From: Ardenticatenaceae bacterium
GTDB lineage: Bacteria; Chloroflexota; Anaerolineae; Promineifilales; Promineifilaceae
Reading direction: 5' to 3'
DNA length: 62,395 nucleotides
Assembly (NCBI GenBank): GCA_020634395.1
Contig: JACKBU010000029.1
Coordinates: 1 to 62,395 of the forward strand
Within the stretch, counting starts at the first letter, position 1. The number at the start of each line of letters is the position of its first letter. Position numbers and translations under genes: made by a program. Below the pieces are notes generated by a model. That model did not search any database. It had not been told where the DNA came from and saw only the letters and a list, made by a program, of their open reading frames with translations. Positions 27,801 through 35,011 of the stretch are shown here, piece by piece.

Positions 27801-27852
27801 TCAGGGGGTCCAGCACACGAAAATCGAGGGCTGAGATGAATTCCTTTTCCAT
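24832..27852 (-). CDS. Multi-sensor histidine kinase (PAS/GAF)
   Basis: 1006 residues, no membrane helices, so a cytoplasmic sensor. Order: N-terminal PAS-like domain (about 10-110), GAF domains at about 120-270, 285-445 and 480-640, a PAS domain (about 665-770), then HisKA with STVSHELRTPMTSIKGYADL (phospho-acceptor His about 780) and HATPase_c with ILTNLIDNAFNYTPEYG (N box), VQDSGIGISRENQ (G1), FDRFFRA (F box) and PGTGLGLAIVRSL (G2). Encoded between two response regulators, so it probably feeds one or both. Three GAF domains suggest binding of small molecules or cofactors. Confidence 0.95.
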   Translation of the reverse strand: MEKEFISALDFRVLDPLTEGVLMVEADGAIRYMNQAAKDLCSLEDDARTPAHLRQIFMEFTGDNLLMDPPGEMEVQLANGRFLQCRSQSYQPVNQGLIQLILSETGAADFEVLAAANQALSGMLEEDDVIALIGELMVQATASLGYLAYHWHPEENQLLIIADQTIQESGKETAVGTPISLDGASSLTGILQNQEAAAFQNTTPQINLPQEISWLTPDASFAEAYFPLVVSDETVSLLHIVRQGAAYNQRELRLLTALADRASTALETAFIFQDTYEREQFYNALGNVSMAINFTLEQDTLLNLICDESLRIFEVDGAYIWQIVDDQFIGSAGRGYSEEDFVGTTVLAEDTEAFVTTVARYGQATFMNNLAETRSTSLRLPQNEAVQAALGVPLEQEGNIIGVLVLIDTHNPNRFNHKHVTRASTFGVQVAIALQNAKLFEELRRFNEELDLRVAERTRALHEESNRVKILLRITSELSASLDQDHVLNQALHLVNEVVNATQGVILLIDQESNQFVFRAALGMERPIPPRGVSTGMMQHEGLAGWIIENRSAVIVEDTTTDPRWIERPESSEHRAVLGVPLISSDEVIGVMMLFHSEPGAFTLQQLDLVEVAAIQVANAINNANLYLLIRDQAERLGRLLHAEQIETAKSQAILESIADGVLVADSYNRIILGNRPASVILDIPRQRLIGKSVNELLGLYGHSGDSWINTIEQWAQSSEGTEDLAFLADELSIEDKVVSVHLSPVMAGKQFFGTVSIFRDITKEVEVDKLKSEFVSTVSHELRTPMTSIKGYADLMLMGAAGPMTAPQQRYLKVIKNNADRLHMLVNDLLNISRIETGKTTLDLRPLDIPQILEQVVEGHLRGRIQHEQKQLTVSTHIEPSLPLVNADHARVTQILTNLIDNAFNYTPEYGEIKLHVTRAGDYVNVSVQDSGIGISRENQAKIFDRFFRAEDENVQAVPGTGLGLAIVRSLIEMHGGELKVESKLGEGSTFTFNLPVMIEDSEPA

Positions 27853-27902
27853 TAATTATCAATACCCAACAAGGTACTGCATGTTCGGGAAAATCAGTCC
27901 AG

Positions 27903-28799
27903 TTAAGCTCGTTTGGCTTGTTTGGCCTGATCGAGTCGACGGAGTTCAGCGGCCGTTTCGGTAATTTCTCGAATGTCCGCAAACCGCTGTGTTTCGGAAG
28001 AAACAACTCCAATTGAAAGGCTCATAAATGGGGCGAATGATCCATTGGCTGTTACCAGAGCGCCTTGTTCCCGATCCATGAAATCATAATGTGACAATAC
28101 TTCCTCGTTGAATCGCTGGCGCAAATTCTCCACCAGGGCAGGGACATTATCACTCATCGTTATCAATACAAATGTATCCCCCCCGGCATGTCCAATAAAG
28201 TCGTCCAGAGTGCCCAGCTCGTCGTCAACTTCGTTTAACAAAAATGCTCCGAAGCGCAGCACTTCATCTCCGGCAACAAACCCATACTTATCATTAAAGG
28301 GGCCAAGATTGTCGATGCCAACCTGGATATACGTCCAATTATTCGCGCGCATCAACGTGCGTAGTTGATCTTCAATCAGCCGGCTGCTGGGCAGCCCGGT
28401 GGTTGGATTGGTCATGTTTAGCCGCTGATGGGTACGAATGGCTGTCCCCACACGCAGCTTAAGCTCTTCAATGTCAAACGGCTTGGTAATATAATCGTCT
28501 GCACCCAGCTCCAGGCCACGGATGCGATCGCTGCGTTCGTCTTTTTGGGTGAGGAAAATGATGGGGATGTGGCTGGTTCGCGTAGTCGTGCGAAGGTTGA
28601 GGCAAACGTCGTAGCCATCCATATCCGGCAGCATAATGTCCAGTACGATCAAGTCAGGGAGCTTTTTGCGACATTTTTCCAGGGCGTCGGTCCCTCTGGC
28701 GGCAATTTCTACGTGATATCCTTCATTGGAGAAGAAAATCCGCAGCATATTTGAAATGTCATAATCATCTTCGACAATTAGAATTCGACCATTGCTCAT
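27903..28799 (-). CDS. Response regulator with degenerate GGDEF domain
   Basis: 298 residues from ATG 28799 (AAGGGA upstream). Receiver domain with Asp in LIVLDIMLPDMDGYDV, then a diguanylate-cyclase-like domain with D-N...F-N-D-K-Y-G...AGDEVL and the signature GGDTF in place of GGDEF. The catalytic Glu is lost, so c-di-GMP synthesis is unlikely; GTP binding or a scaffold role is possible. It is transcribed ahead of the histidine kinase with a 50-nt gap. Confidence 0.9.
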   Translation of the reverse strand: MSNGRILIVEDDYDISNMLRIFFSNEGYHVEIAARGTDALEKCRKKLPDLIVLDIMLPDMDGYDVCLNLRTTTRTSHIPIIFLTQKDERSDRIRGLELGADDYITKPFDIEELKLRVGTAIRTHQRLNMTNPTTGLPSSRLIEDQLRTLMRANNWTYIQVGIDNLGPFNDKYGFVAGDEVLRFGAFLLNEVDDELGTLDDFIGHAGGDTFVLITMSDNVPALVENLRQRFNEEVLSHYDFMDREQGALVTANGSFAPFMSLSIGVVSSETQRFADIREITETAAELRRLDQAKQAKRA

Positions 28800-28817
28800 G
28801 AGCTTTTCCCTTGGCAA

Positions 28818-29984
28818 CTAAAGAATTATTGGCTCAACCTTTGGCTGATCGCCTAACGATTTGTCATTGCGCGATTGTGTTTGTTTTGTCTTATTGTGCT
28901 GTTTAATCCGGGTAATCTCGGCGTTGGTAACCGCTTTTTCAAAGCTTCGAAAACCACCCAATTTAAAACCATGCCTGGCTGCGATTTTATCAATTGTCTG
29001 GACTTGTGCCAATTGGATGTCCTTGCCCAGAGTGAAGGATTCGTAGCGTTGTTCCAGGGCAAGGGCCATTGTTTCGGCCATGCAGGCATAAGCCATTTTA
29101 GGCGGGAAGCCAAAATCGAAGTTGAAGTTGACAGGGCCGGGTACTTCTACCATGCCGCCTTCGATGACCAGCACGTCTGGTCTTTCAGCTGCTACCTGGC
29201 GGGAGACGTCTCGCGGGCGGGCCACGTCGCACACGACAGCGCCTTGCCGCAAATGGCGTGGTTCGATAACAGTGTCGATGGCGCTGGTTACGGTGATGAT
29301 CAGATGGGCTTGTGTTAAATCATTGATGTTGGTGCTGGTTGCTACCTGGCTGCATCCCGCCTGCTGGACTAACTGGGCGGCGCGATCCAGCTTTGTTTGC
29401 TGCCGCCCGATGAGCTGAATTTCTTGTACTTTGGGGGCCAGAAGTTGTCCGCATACCGAGCCAATAGCACCTGTTGCTCCGACGATGGCCAGATTGGCGT
29501 TTTGGATGGGAATTTCCATAACAGTGGCAGCCCGTTCAATGGCTTGCACGGCCGTGGCAATGGTTAAGCTGTCGCCTGTCGTTACCGGAATATTCAACTG
29601 TGAGGCGATCGTTAAGCCGCCATCACCCACGACGGAAGTAAACGCCCCCAAGCCTAGAATACGCGCCCCCAGCTTTTCAGCCAGGCGGCCGGTCTGGATG
29701 ATTTTCTTGTATACGACCTGGGGCGGCAAGCTCATCATACGGGCAGGCGTAAGGGGGCAGGCAACAAACCAACCGTGAAGGAAACGGCCGTTTGCCTCAG
29801 ACTGAATATTCTCAATTTCAGAAATATAAACGGGAGGGAAAAAAAGAGACAAAAAATCGATCAGCCAGACAGGAAGCTTCCCCAAAGCGGGATATTTGCG
29901 ACTAACATCGCGCTGCGGATCAATTGGATGAATAATGAAGGCAAAAGAATCTTCCATAAACAGCAGTTTATCCAAGAAGAACAT
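28818..29984 (-). CDS. Acyl-ACP/acyl-CoA reductase homologue (cyanobacterial AAR family)
   Basis: 388 residues (an internal ATG at 29957 would give 379). The middle and C-terminal parts match from memory the cyanobacterial long-chain acyl-ACP reductase, which makes fatty aldehydes with NADPH: FLHGWFVACPLTPARM, LGARILGLGAFTSVVGD, PVTTGDSLTIATAVQAIERA, Rossmann motif LAIVGATGAIGSVCG (about 171), VIEGGMVEVPG, and KMAYACMAETMALALE (Cys about 299), where the Cys aligns with the residue proposed to carry the acyl thioester in AAR. The final about 35 residues are basic and variable. No aldehyde-deformylating oxygenase gene lies near, so the aldehyde would go elsewhere (alcohol, wax, ether lipid). 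A shikimate-dehydrogenase-like alternative is less likely given the N-terminal match. Confidence 0.82.
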   Translation of the reverse strand: MFFLDKLLFMEDSFAFIIHPIDPQRDVSRKYPALGKLPVWLIDFLSLFFPPVYISEIENIQSEANGRFLHGWFVACPLTPARMMSLPPQVVYKKIIQTGRLAEKLGARILGLGAFTSVVGDGGLTIASQLNIPVTTGDSLTIATAVQAIERAATVMEIPIQNANLAIVGATGAIGSVCGQLLAPKVQEIQLIGRQQTKLDRAAQLVQQAGCSQVATSTNINDLTQAHLIITVTSAIDTVIEPRHLRQGAVVCDVARPRDVSRQVAAERPDVLVIEGGMVEVPGPVNFNFDFGFPPKMAYACMAETMALALEQRYESFTLGKDIQLAQVQTIDKIAARHGFKLGGFRSFEKAVTNAEITRIKQHNKTKQTQSRNDKSLGDQPKVEPIIL

Positions 29985-30084
29985 ATATCTTCAATGGTAT
30001 ATCTGTCCTTGACCATGTGCACAACGTAATTTACAAAACTGCTTTCGCACCAAATAAACGAATGCAGATCCTGTTCAGCATCAT

Positions 30085-31365
30085 CTACGTACCATCAGAT
30101 CGAGGGTATAACCGTGGATAAGGATACTTATTCTCGAAAGGATAATGATCGCTGTCTTCAAAGCGCACATTTTTGGTGATAAATTTCCTCTCATCCGACG
30201 CCAGCAGGACCACGTCGGATTCCACCGTACGCGCTGCATATATTACTAGACCTGAGCTCAGACGGCAGTGATGCCCAACACAGCCTCCCAAAACCAGCAT
30301 ATTGGTTTCTTCGAGCTTGGCGTTTTTGCTGTTTAACGTCCGTAGTGGCCCACCTAAAATGTTAAAATCTGTAAAAGTTGTTCCCGCGCCAATAAACGAA
30401 TCGCGTCCAACAACGCACAGCTGCAAACACGTATTTTGCGCCACCATCGTGTTTTCCATCAGCGTTGTCATAAAGAGCGACGTTCGAAAAGGCAAAAAAC
30501 AGCCATCACTCACTACACTCAACATCAGCTGACAACCTTGCGAAACGGTCACATTGCTGCCGATGGTGCAATTGTCAATGACAGCGCCTGCGCCAATATT
30601 CACATTGTCGCCAATTGTGGTGGGGCCATGAATAACGGCCGATGAGTCAATGCTCACATTTTTGCCAATCTTTACCATTTCCGAGTTGGATAAGACGTGT
30701 TTCTGTTCCACCAAGGATCGAGACAAGATCTTCAGTTTAAGCAGCCAATCTGTATTGATTCGATTTTCAAAAAGCGCACCCCGGGCAAAAACACCAAACA
30801 AAATATCGGCAATAAAGACATGGACCCAGTTTTCAATCAACACAAACGCTTTTCGCGGCAGTTGATACACCAGGTCGCCAAATTCAGTCGCCATATAGGG
30901 AGGCACATGATAGTAACCACGTTCAAGCGGCTCTGTATCCACGACCAGAGGGAGAGCCTCCACACTTTGTGAAAGCCCTTTCGGCAGATACCAAATATCT
31001 GCCAATAACAGGTTGTCCTGTTGGAAAAAAGAATGTGTCAGCGGTTTGACGTGAGTTGCAATGGCCGCATCATCCGCTGCGAACGCCAGACGCACCGGCC
31101 GTTTGCCTTCTCGCGCCCGGTCAACGAACTCACTAATTAGTTCTCGGTTGAAAAACAAATTGTCTCGATGAACCAGGCACTCAACCGCTTCTTCTTCAAA
31201 ACGGTAAGCTGTTTGCCAGTCTGGATATTCTCTTTCCTCAGTCGTGTAAGGGGTAAGCAAGTCACGTTGCCAAAGCCACAAAGGCTTGTTTTGCACCCGT
31301 AAATCTCTGGCAGGTTCATTAAACGGGTGAATATGAGTTGTCTCCGTAAGGATTACTCGACGCAT
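30085..31365 (-). CDS. Left-handed beta-helix (hexapeptide-repeat) nucleotidyl/acyltransferase-like protein
   Basis: 426 residues from ATG 31365 (MRRVILTETTHIHPFNEPARD); a TTG at 31380 is the alternative. The N-terminal 190 residues resemble the GlmU-like proteins that open with ...NEPARDLRVQNKPLWLWQRD, without a clear nucleotidyltransferase G-x-G-T motif. The second half is a beta-helix: repeated [IV]-G-x4 steps such as IGKNVSIDSSAVIHGPTTIG, IGAGAVIDNCTIGSNVTV, VGRDSFIGAGTTFTDFNI. Such helices bind acyl donors or act as sugar O-acyltransferases. Stop-to-start spacing to the V4R gene is 15 nt, so the two are co-transcribed. Confidence 0.7.
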   Translation of the reverse strand: MRRVILTETTHIHPFNEPARDLRVQNKPLWLWQRDLLTPYTTEEREYPDWQTAYRFEEEAVECLVHRDNLFFNRELISEFVDRAREGKRPVRLAFAADDAAIATHVKPLTHSFFQQDNLLLADIWYLPKGLSQSVEALPLVVDTEPLERGYYHVPPYMATEFGDLVYQLPRKAFVLIENWVHVFIADILFGVFARGALFENRINTDWLLKLKILSRSLVEQKHVLSNSEMVKIGKNVSIDSSAVIHGPTTIGDNVNIGAGAVIDNCTIGSNVTVSQGCQLMLSVVSDGCFLPFRTSLFMTTLMENTMVAQNTCLQLCVVGRDSFIGAGTTFTDFNILGGPLRTLNSKNAKLEETNMLVLGGCVGHHCRLSSGLVIYAARTVESDVVLLASDERKFITKNVRFEDSDHYPFENKYPYPRLYPRSDGT

Positions 31366-31380
31366 AAAACAACAATCCAA

Positions 31381-32031
31381 TCAGGCAATCGGTTTTTTTG
31401 AAATAAGGATCGTGCAGGTTTCGTCCCCCTTAGCAACACAAGCAATCTCTTCTACCCGGAAACGACGGCCTTTGCTCACCCAGTCTAGCGATTGTTCTAA
31501 GAGGCCGACTGCCAGGTGGCAGCAAGGTTGAGGTGAACTCCGCTGCCAGCAAATGGGGCAGCGTTCAATGATCCAAAGATAACCACGATGATCCTCACCG
31601 AGGCGCACTTGTTGATCGCTAAATTTATTAAATGTTTGGGCAAAAATGTCCAGGCCGATTTTAATTTTGATGCCCAGTGGCAACGTGCGAATGGCCAGGT
31701 CGCTGATTCCCAGCACGGGCACGAACTCTTTCAAAGCCAACCGCCAAGTTTCCCGGCCGGCCCGCAAAGCCAGACCGCGCCCTCCGCGAATGCCGTACAT
31801 TTCGTCCAGGGTTTGTTGAATCGCGCTAAATTCGGTGAAAGTGAAACCCAATTCCAGATTGTTAGGAGGGTAACTGTTGACGAGGTGATGAAGGTGGGCA
31901 AGGTTTAAGACGGCATTCACTCCATGCCGGCCCATGATCTCTTCCATTGCCGTCAGGACAATTCGTCCCATCTTGTTGGGGTAATAATACTCGGCAATAT
32001 TTTCAAGAGACTCTTGCTTTAACTCATTCAC
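31381..32031 (-). CDS. V4R-domain protein
   Basis: 216 residues. The C-terminal part has the V4R (vinyl-4-reductase) pattern: CPICWQR...PCCHLAVGLLEQSLDWV, then FRVEEIACVAKGDETCTILIS, with the cysteines and the G-D-x-x-C typical of the domain that binds small hydrophobic molecules. The N-terminal half is helical (YYPNKMGRIVLTAMEEIMGRHG) and shared by many V4R proteins. It overlaps the upstream hydrolase gene by 8 nt, so translation is coupled. Confidence 0.85.
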   Translation of the reverse strand: MNELKQESLENIAEYYYPNKMGRIVLTAMEEIMGRHGVNAVLNLAHLHHLVNSYPPNNLELGFTFTEFSAIQQTLDEMYGIRGGRGLALRAGRETWRLALKEFVPVLGISDLAIRTLPLGIKIKIGLDIFAQTFNKFSDQQVRLGEDHRGYLWIIERCPICWQRSSPQPCCHLAVGLLEQSLDWVSKGRRFRVEEIACVAKGDETCTILISKKPIA

Positions 32032-32863
32032 TAGATTTACTTAACACCTCAGGCAACTCTTCTGAGTGTTCGTTATTGAGAAAATTATAGAGTGTTTCAT
32101 TAAATAAGTTTGGCTCGTCTATCATCGGAAAATGGCGCGAATGTTTCATCATAAAGACCTGCGTTTGCGGAGTGTTCTGCGTAAGTACCTGAGCATTAGA
32201 AGGAGAGACAATGTTGTCCTTTACGCCATAAATGCCCAGGGTAGGGATGTCCAGACTCGGTAGATCGTTGCGAAGGTCCGTATCTCTCAGATCCCCGATA
32301 CTGCGGAAAAAGGATTCGATGGTTGTGCGTTGCACGTCACGCGAAATCATGTGACGAACCTCTTTAGAGTCTTTGGCCAACAAAATTCGCATAATGGAAT
32401 GGAGCATAAAAGGATAACGCCAGATGAGCTTGGCGATGTGACCATAACCGGCCAAACGTAAAAAAGGATTGAGAGAATTGCCGATAACAGGCGAGCCCAC
32501 TACTGCCACCTTTTCAACACGCTCGGGATGATCTAAAGCCATCTGGAGCGCGACAGTGCCACCCATAGAATGCCCAAAGACCGGAGCCTTTTGGATCCCG
32601 AGGGTGTTCATGAATTGGTTGACCATCTCCACATAGCTGGAAACACGAAAAGCAGACGGGGAAGTACGAGTACCTTTGGCCGAGTCACCAAACCCCCAGA
32701 AATCTAAGGCGTATACGCGATACTTGCGGGTTTTGGATAAGGTGATCATGGAATCGCGCCAGACGTCCCATGAGTTTATCCACCCATGCAAAAGAATGAT
32801 GGGCTGGCCACGCCCAATGGATTCATAATGAAGAAGACCCTGTTCTGTGACAATAGAACTCAC
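32024..32863 (-). CDS. Alpha/beta hydrolase (intact catalytic triad)
   Basis: 279 residues. ILLHGWINSWDVW (oxyanion region), LDFWGFGDSAKG, nucleophile elbow APVFGHSMGGTVAL (Ser about 98), Asp in GVKDNIVS and His in KHSRHFPM. Esterase, lipase or thioesterase-type enzyme; substrate unknown. It is a paralogue of the product of 23627-24412 (both share the GWxxSWxxW and WGFGDSxK signatures), which has lost the serine. Starts the V4R-hexapeptide-AAR run. Confidence 0.93.
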   Translation of the reverse strand: MSSIVTEQGLLHYESIGRGQPIILLHGWINSWDVWRDSMITLSKTRKYRVYALDFWGFGDSAKGTRTSPSAFRVSSYVEMVNQFMNTLGIQKAPVFGHSMGGTVALQMALDHPERVEKVAVVGSPVIGNSLNPFLRLAGYGHIAKLIWRYPFMLHSIMRILLAKDSKEVRHMISRDVQRTTIESFFRSIGDLRDTDLRNDLPSLDIPTLGIYGVKDNIVSPSNAQVLTQNTPQTQVFMMKHSRHFPMIDEPNLFNETLYNFLNNEHSEELPEVLSKSSE

Positions 32864-33077
32864 GTTAGCCTCAATGCCGCCCTGTATTTAACTTTATCGG
32901 CGATTAGACGGCTGTTTGCTACCTCTTCTTGCTAAAACGTTGGCTGCTTTGCCGCACAAGTTACCGTTCTATGATCAAGCTAACATGGGCGAATCATGCA
33001 TTAGTGATAGTAGCACCTGGCCCGATTTATGACTGTGAAAAGCGGGTTAAGGAGATGTAAATGAGCCGTTAAACAAA

Positions 33078-33620
33078 CTATGCTGCTTCTGCCTTATCTA
33101 GCTCTTCCAAGATCGAATACAGTAGTTCTAATAATACGTTTTTTACACTTTCTTTGTCATTGGCAACACACGGTAGTATTTTCACTTCCGGCCGCAGTCG
33201 CAAGATGATACGAAGGTCTTCTGGCTCCCAGGCGTCTTCTAGATCCTGTTTGTTGGCAGCGACCACATAAGGTGTGGCTGCGTAGCTTTCAAATGTTTCT
33301 AATACACGTTTGGCTTCCCGAAAGGTTTCTGGTTTGGTGCTGTCTACCATTACTACAAAGCCAAGCATGCCTTGCGAGAGAATGTCCCACATGAAGTCGA
33401 AGCGGCGCTGCCCGGGCGTGCCAAACAGGTAGAGGACGAGGTCATCTCCCACGGTGATGCGGCCAAAATCCATGGCCACTGTGGTCGTGTCTTTGATCTG
33501 TTCGGCCGTGCTGCTAATCTTTCGTTCTGTAGATACAACGTCAATTTCGCTGATGGAGCCAATGAATTGGGTTTTGCCCGCTGAGAACGGACCGGTGATA
33601 ACCATTTTTACTGCTTGCAT
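33078..33620 (-). CDS. Small Ras-like GTPase (MglA/CvnD-like)
   Basis: 180 residues. P-loop VITGPFSAGKTQFIGSI (about 9-17), switch II LFGTPGQRRFDFMWD, N-K-x-D motif VVAANKQDLEDA. Resembles the single-domain GTP-binding proteins that partner with roadblock or PATAN proteins in multicomponent signalling. The upstream neighbour (33719-34573) is such a PATAN protein. A 214-nt gap (32864-33077) before the hydrolase gene has no gene. Confidence 0.92.
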   Translation of the reverse strand: MQAVKMVITGPFSAGKTQFIGSISEIDVVSTERKISSTAEQIKDTTTVAMDFGRITVGDDLVLYLFGTPGQRRFDFMWDILSQGMLGFVVMVDSTKPETFREAKRVLETFESYAATPYVVAANKQDLEDAWEPEDLRIILRLRPEVKILPCVANDKESVKNVLLELLYSILEELDKAEAA

Positions 33621-33718
33621 AAGGGCGATGACCTCTTACAGGTTGTTGGGATGAGTGATTGAAGGCTTATTGATACGGCCGTGTACATAGCCAATACTTC
33701 TCTTACCTGTTACCCGTC

Positions 33719-34573
33719 TTATAAACCACGAATTCGGTCAATCAGGCGGACAACTACCGAACGCTTAACAGCCGGAGACTGCTGCTCAATTTCTTTAGGT
33801 GTATCCTGTTTGCTGCCGGCTTGCCGGCCGACCGGCGGCGCCTGCACCTGTGGGCGGGCCGGCCGAACAACTTCGACCAGTCCGGCCTGAAGCATGCCGT
33901 AGACGATGCGCCGGATCTCAAAATCGCTCAGGTTGTTGGCTCTGGCAATCTGGCGAATGGTGTTGCGCGGATTGACAAAAGAAACAACACGCCACTCTTC
34001 TACCGTCAGGTTGATGTTTCTTAAACGGGCGTCGGGACGATCCGTAAAGCGCAACGAAATGTCCAGATCCGGCAGTTCTTCCTGCAAAATTTCCCATTCC
34101 TTCAGCCGGCGGCTGCCTTCCATAATGACGCTTTCCAGGTCGATCGGAATGGTGATATGGCCAGGGGAAGGCAGCTTGTTGGCGTCGAAACGGAACAGGC
34201 CTTCTCCCCAGGTGAACAGCTTATAAACAGTATCCAGCACGTTCTGCCGGACACTTTGGATGATGTCGCTTTGGGTGATATGCCCACGCTGAATGAGCAT
34301 ATGGCCCAGCTGTTTGTCGCTGGTACCCTTGGCCCGCACCTGAATAATGCGCGCCTGCTCCTCGGAGAGCTTTCCGGCGTTATGCAAGATTTGGGCCAGA
34401 TGGTTTTCAGCCTCTTCTCCCATAAAAGCGTAAATCAACTTGCCCTCGCGAAAGGACATTTGCGCGGATTCGCCATCATGTTGAATGGTGAGAGTACCTG
34501 TCTTGCGAGCCAGGTTTATGAGATTGAGTAGTTGAGTTGTGGAAAAATCGCGCAGGTTGCCTTTTAGGGCCAT
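33719..34573 (-). CDS. PATAN (DUF4388) domain protein
   Basis: 284 residues. N-terminal DUF4388/PATAN domain (LKGNLRDFSTTQLLNLINLARKTG, LTIQHDGESAQMSFREGKLIYA), a second helical region with a MshEN-like feel (LGHMLIQRGHITQSDI), then a winged-helix-like stretch (NPRNTIRQIARANNLSDFEIRRIVYGMLQAGLVEV) and a disordered basic tail. PATAN proteins are adaptor proteins in two-component and GTPase pathways. First gene of the 11-kb co-directional cluster. Confidence 0.88.
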   Translation of the reverse strand: MALKGNLRDFSTTQLLNLINLARKTGTLTIQHDGESAQMSFREGKLIYAFMGEEAENHLAQILHNAGKLSEEQARIIQVRAKGTSDKQLGHMLIQRGHITQSDIIQSVRQNVLDTVYKLFTWGEGLFRFDANKLPSPGHITIPIDLESVIMEGSRRLKEWEILQEELPDLDISLRFTDRPDARLRNINLTVEEWRVVSFVNPRNTIRQIARANNLSDFEIRRIVYGMLQAGLVEVVRPARPQVQAPPVGRQAGSKQDTPKEIEQQSPAVKRSVVVRLIDRIRGL

Positions 34574-34608
34574 AACTGTTGTTCCTGCTAAAAAGATTTA
34601 TATTCAAA

Positions 34609-34686
34609 CGACAGCTTAATCGCTGTCGCCATCATTCTTTTATTCGGTATTTTGTGACGCTATTAAAGAAGTATTTCACGCTATTA
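34609..34686 (-). promoter_or_regulatory. Upstream region of the PATAN cluster: hairpin and paired direct repeats
   Basis: CGACAGC (34609-34615) and GCTGTCG (34622-34628) form a perfect 7-bp hairpin in the presumed leader. Further up, ACGCTATTA occurs twice, at 34657-34665 and 34678-34686, 21 bp apart, i.e. two helical turns, as expected for a dimeric or tandem-binding regulator. I could not place a convincing -35/-10 pair. Confidence 0.4.
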
Positions 34687-34821
34687 TGACAATTCTTATT
34701 ACCGTTGAGCATTATACAAGGTGAAAATTTTCAAGTCAAACTTACTATTGTCATGGTAGATACCTTCTTGGAAGGTAGGGAGAGCCAGACAGCGTAGGTA
34801 GTGGTAGATGTTGATTTGCTC

Positions 34822-34850
34822 TTGTTGGGGTATATGTTCGTGTGTACAAT
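34822..34850 (+). promoter_or_regulatory. tRNA-Leu promoter
   Basis: TTGTTG (34822-34827), 17 bp, TACAAT (34845-34850); the tRNA begins 22 bp downstream. Confidence 0.6.
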
Positions 34851-34871
34851 ACGCATCGCCTTCGTGGATTC

Positions 34872-34955
34872 GGGGCGGTGGCGAAAAGGCAGACGCAGCG
34901 GACTTAAAATCCGCCGGAGTAAACCTCCGTGTGGGTTCGAATCCCACCCGCCCTA
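34872..34955 (+). tRNA. tRNA-Leu (anticodon TAA)
   Basis: 84 nt with a long variable arm. Acceptor GGGGCGG/CCGCCCT (first pair G-U), anticodon stem GCGGA/TCCGC with loop CTTAAAA giving TAA, T-arm GTGGG-TTCGAAT-CCCAC. CCA is not encoded. Confidence 0.93.
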
Positions 34956-34964
34956 TACTTTATC

Positions 34965-34988
34965 AGGCCCTTGCCGGGCCTTTTTTAT
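34965..34988 (+). terminator. Terminator after tRNA-Leu
   Basis: AGGCCC - TTGCC - GGGCCT followed by a run of T. Confidence 0.85.
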
Positions 34989-35011
34989 TTTGCAAGGCGG
35001 TTGTGTCGAAA

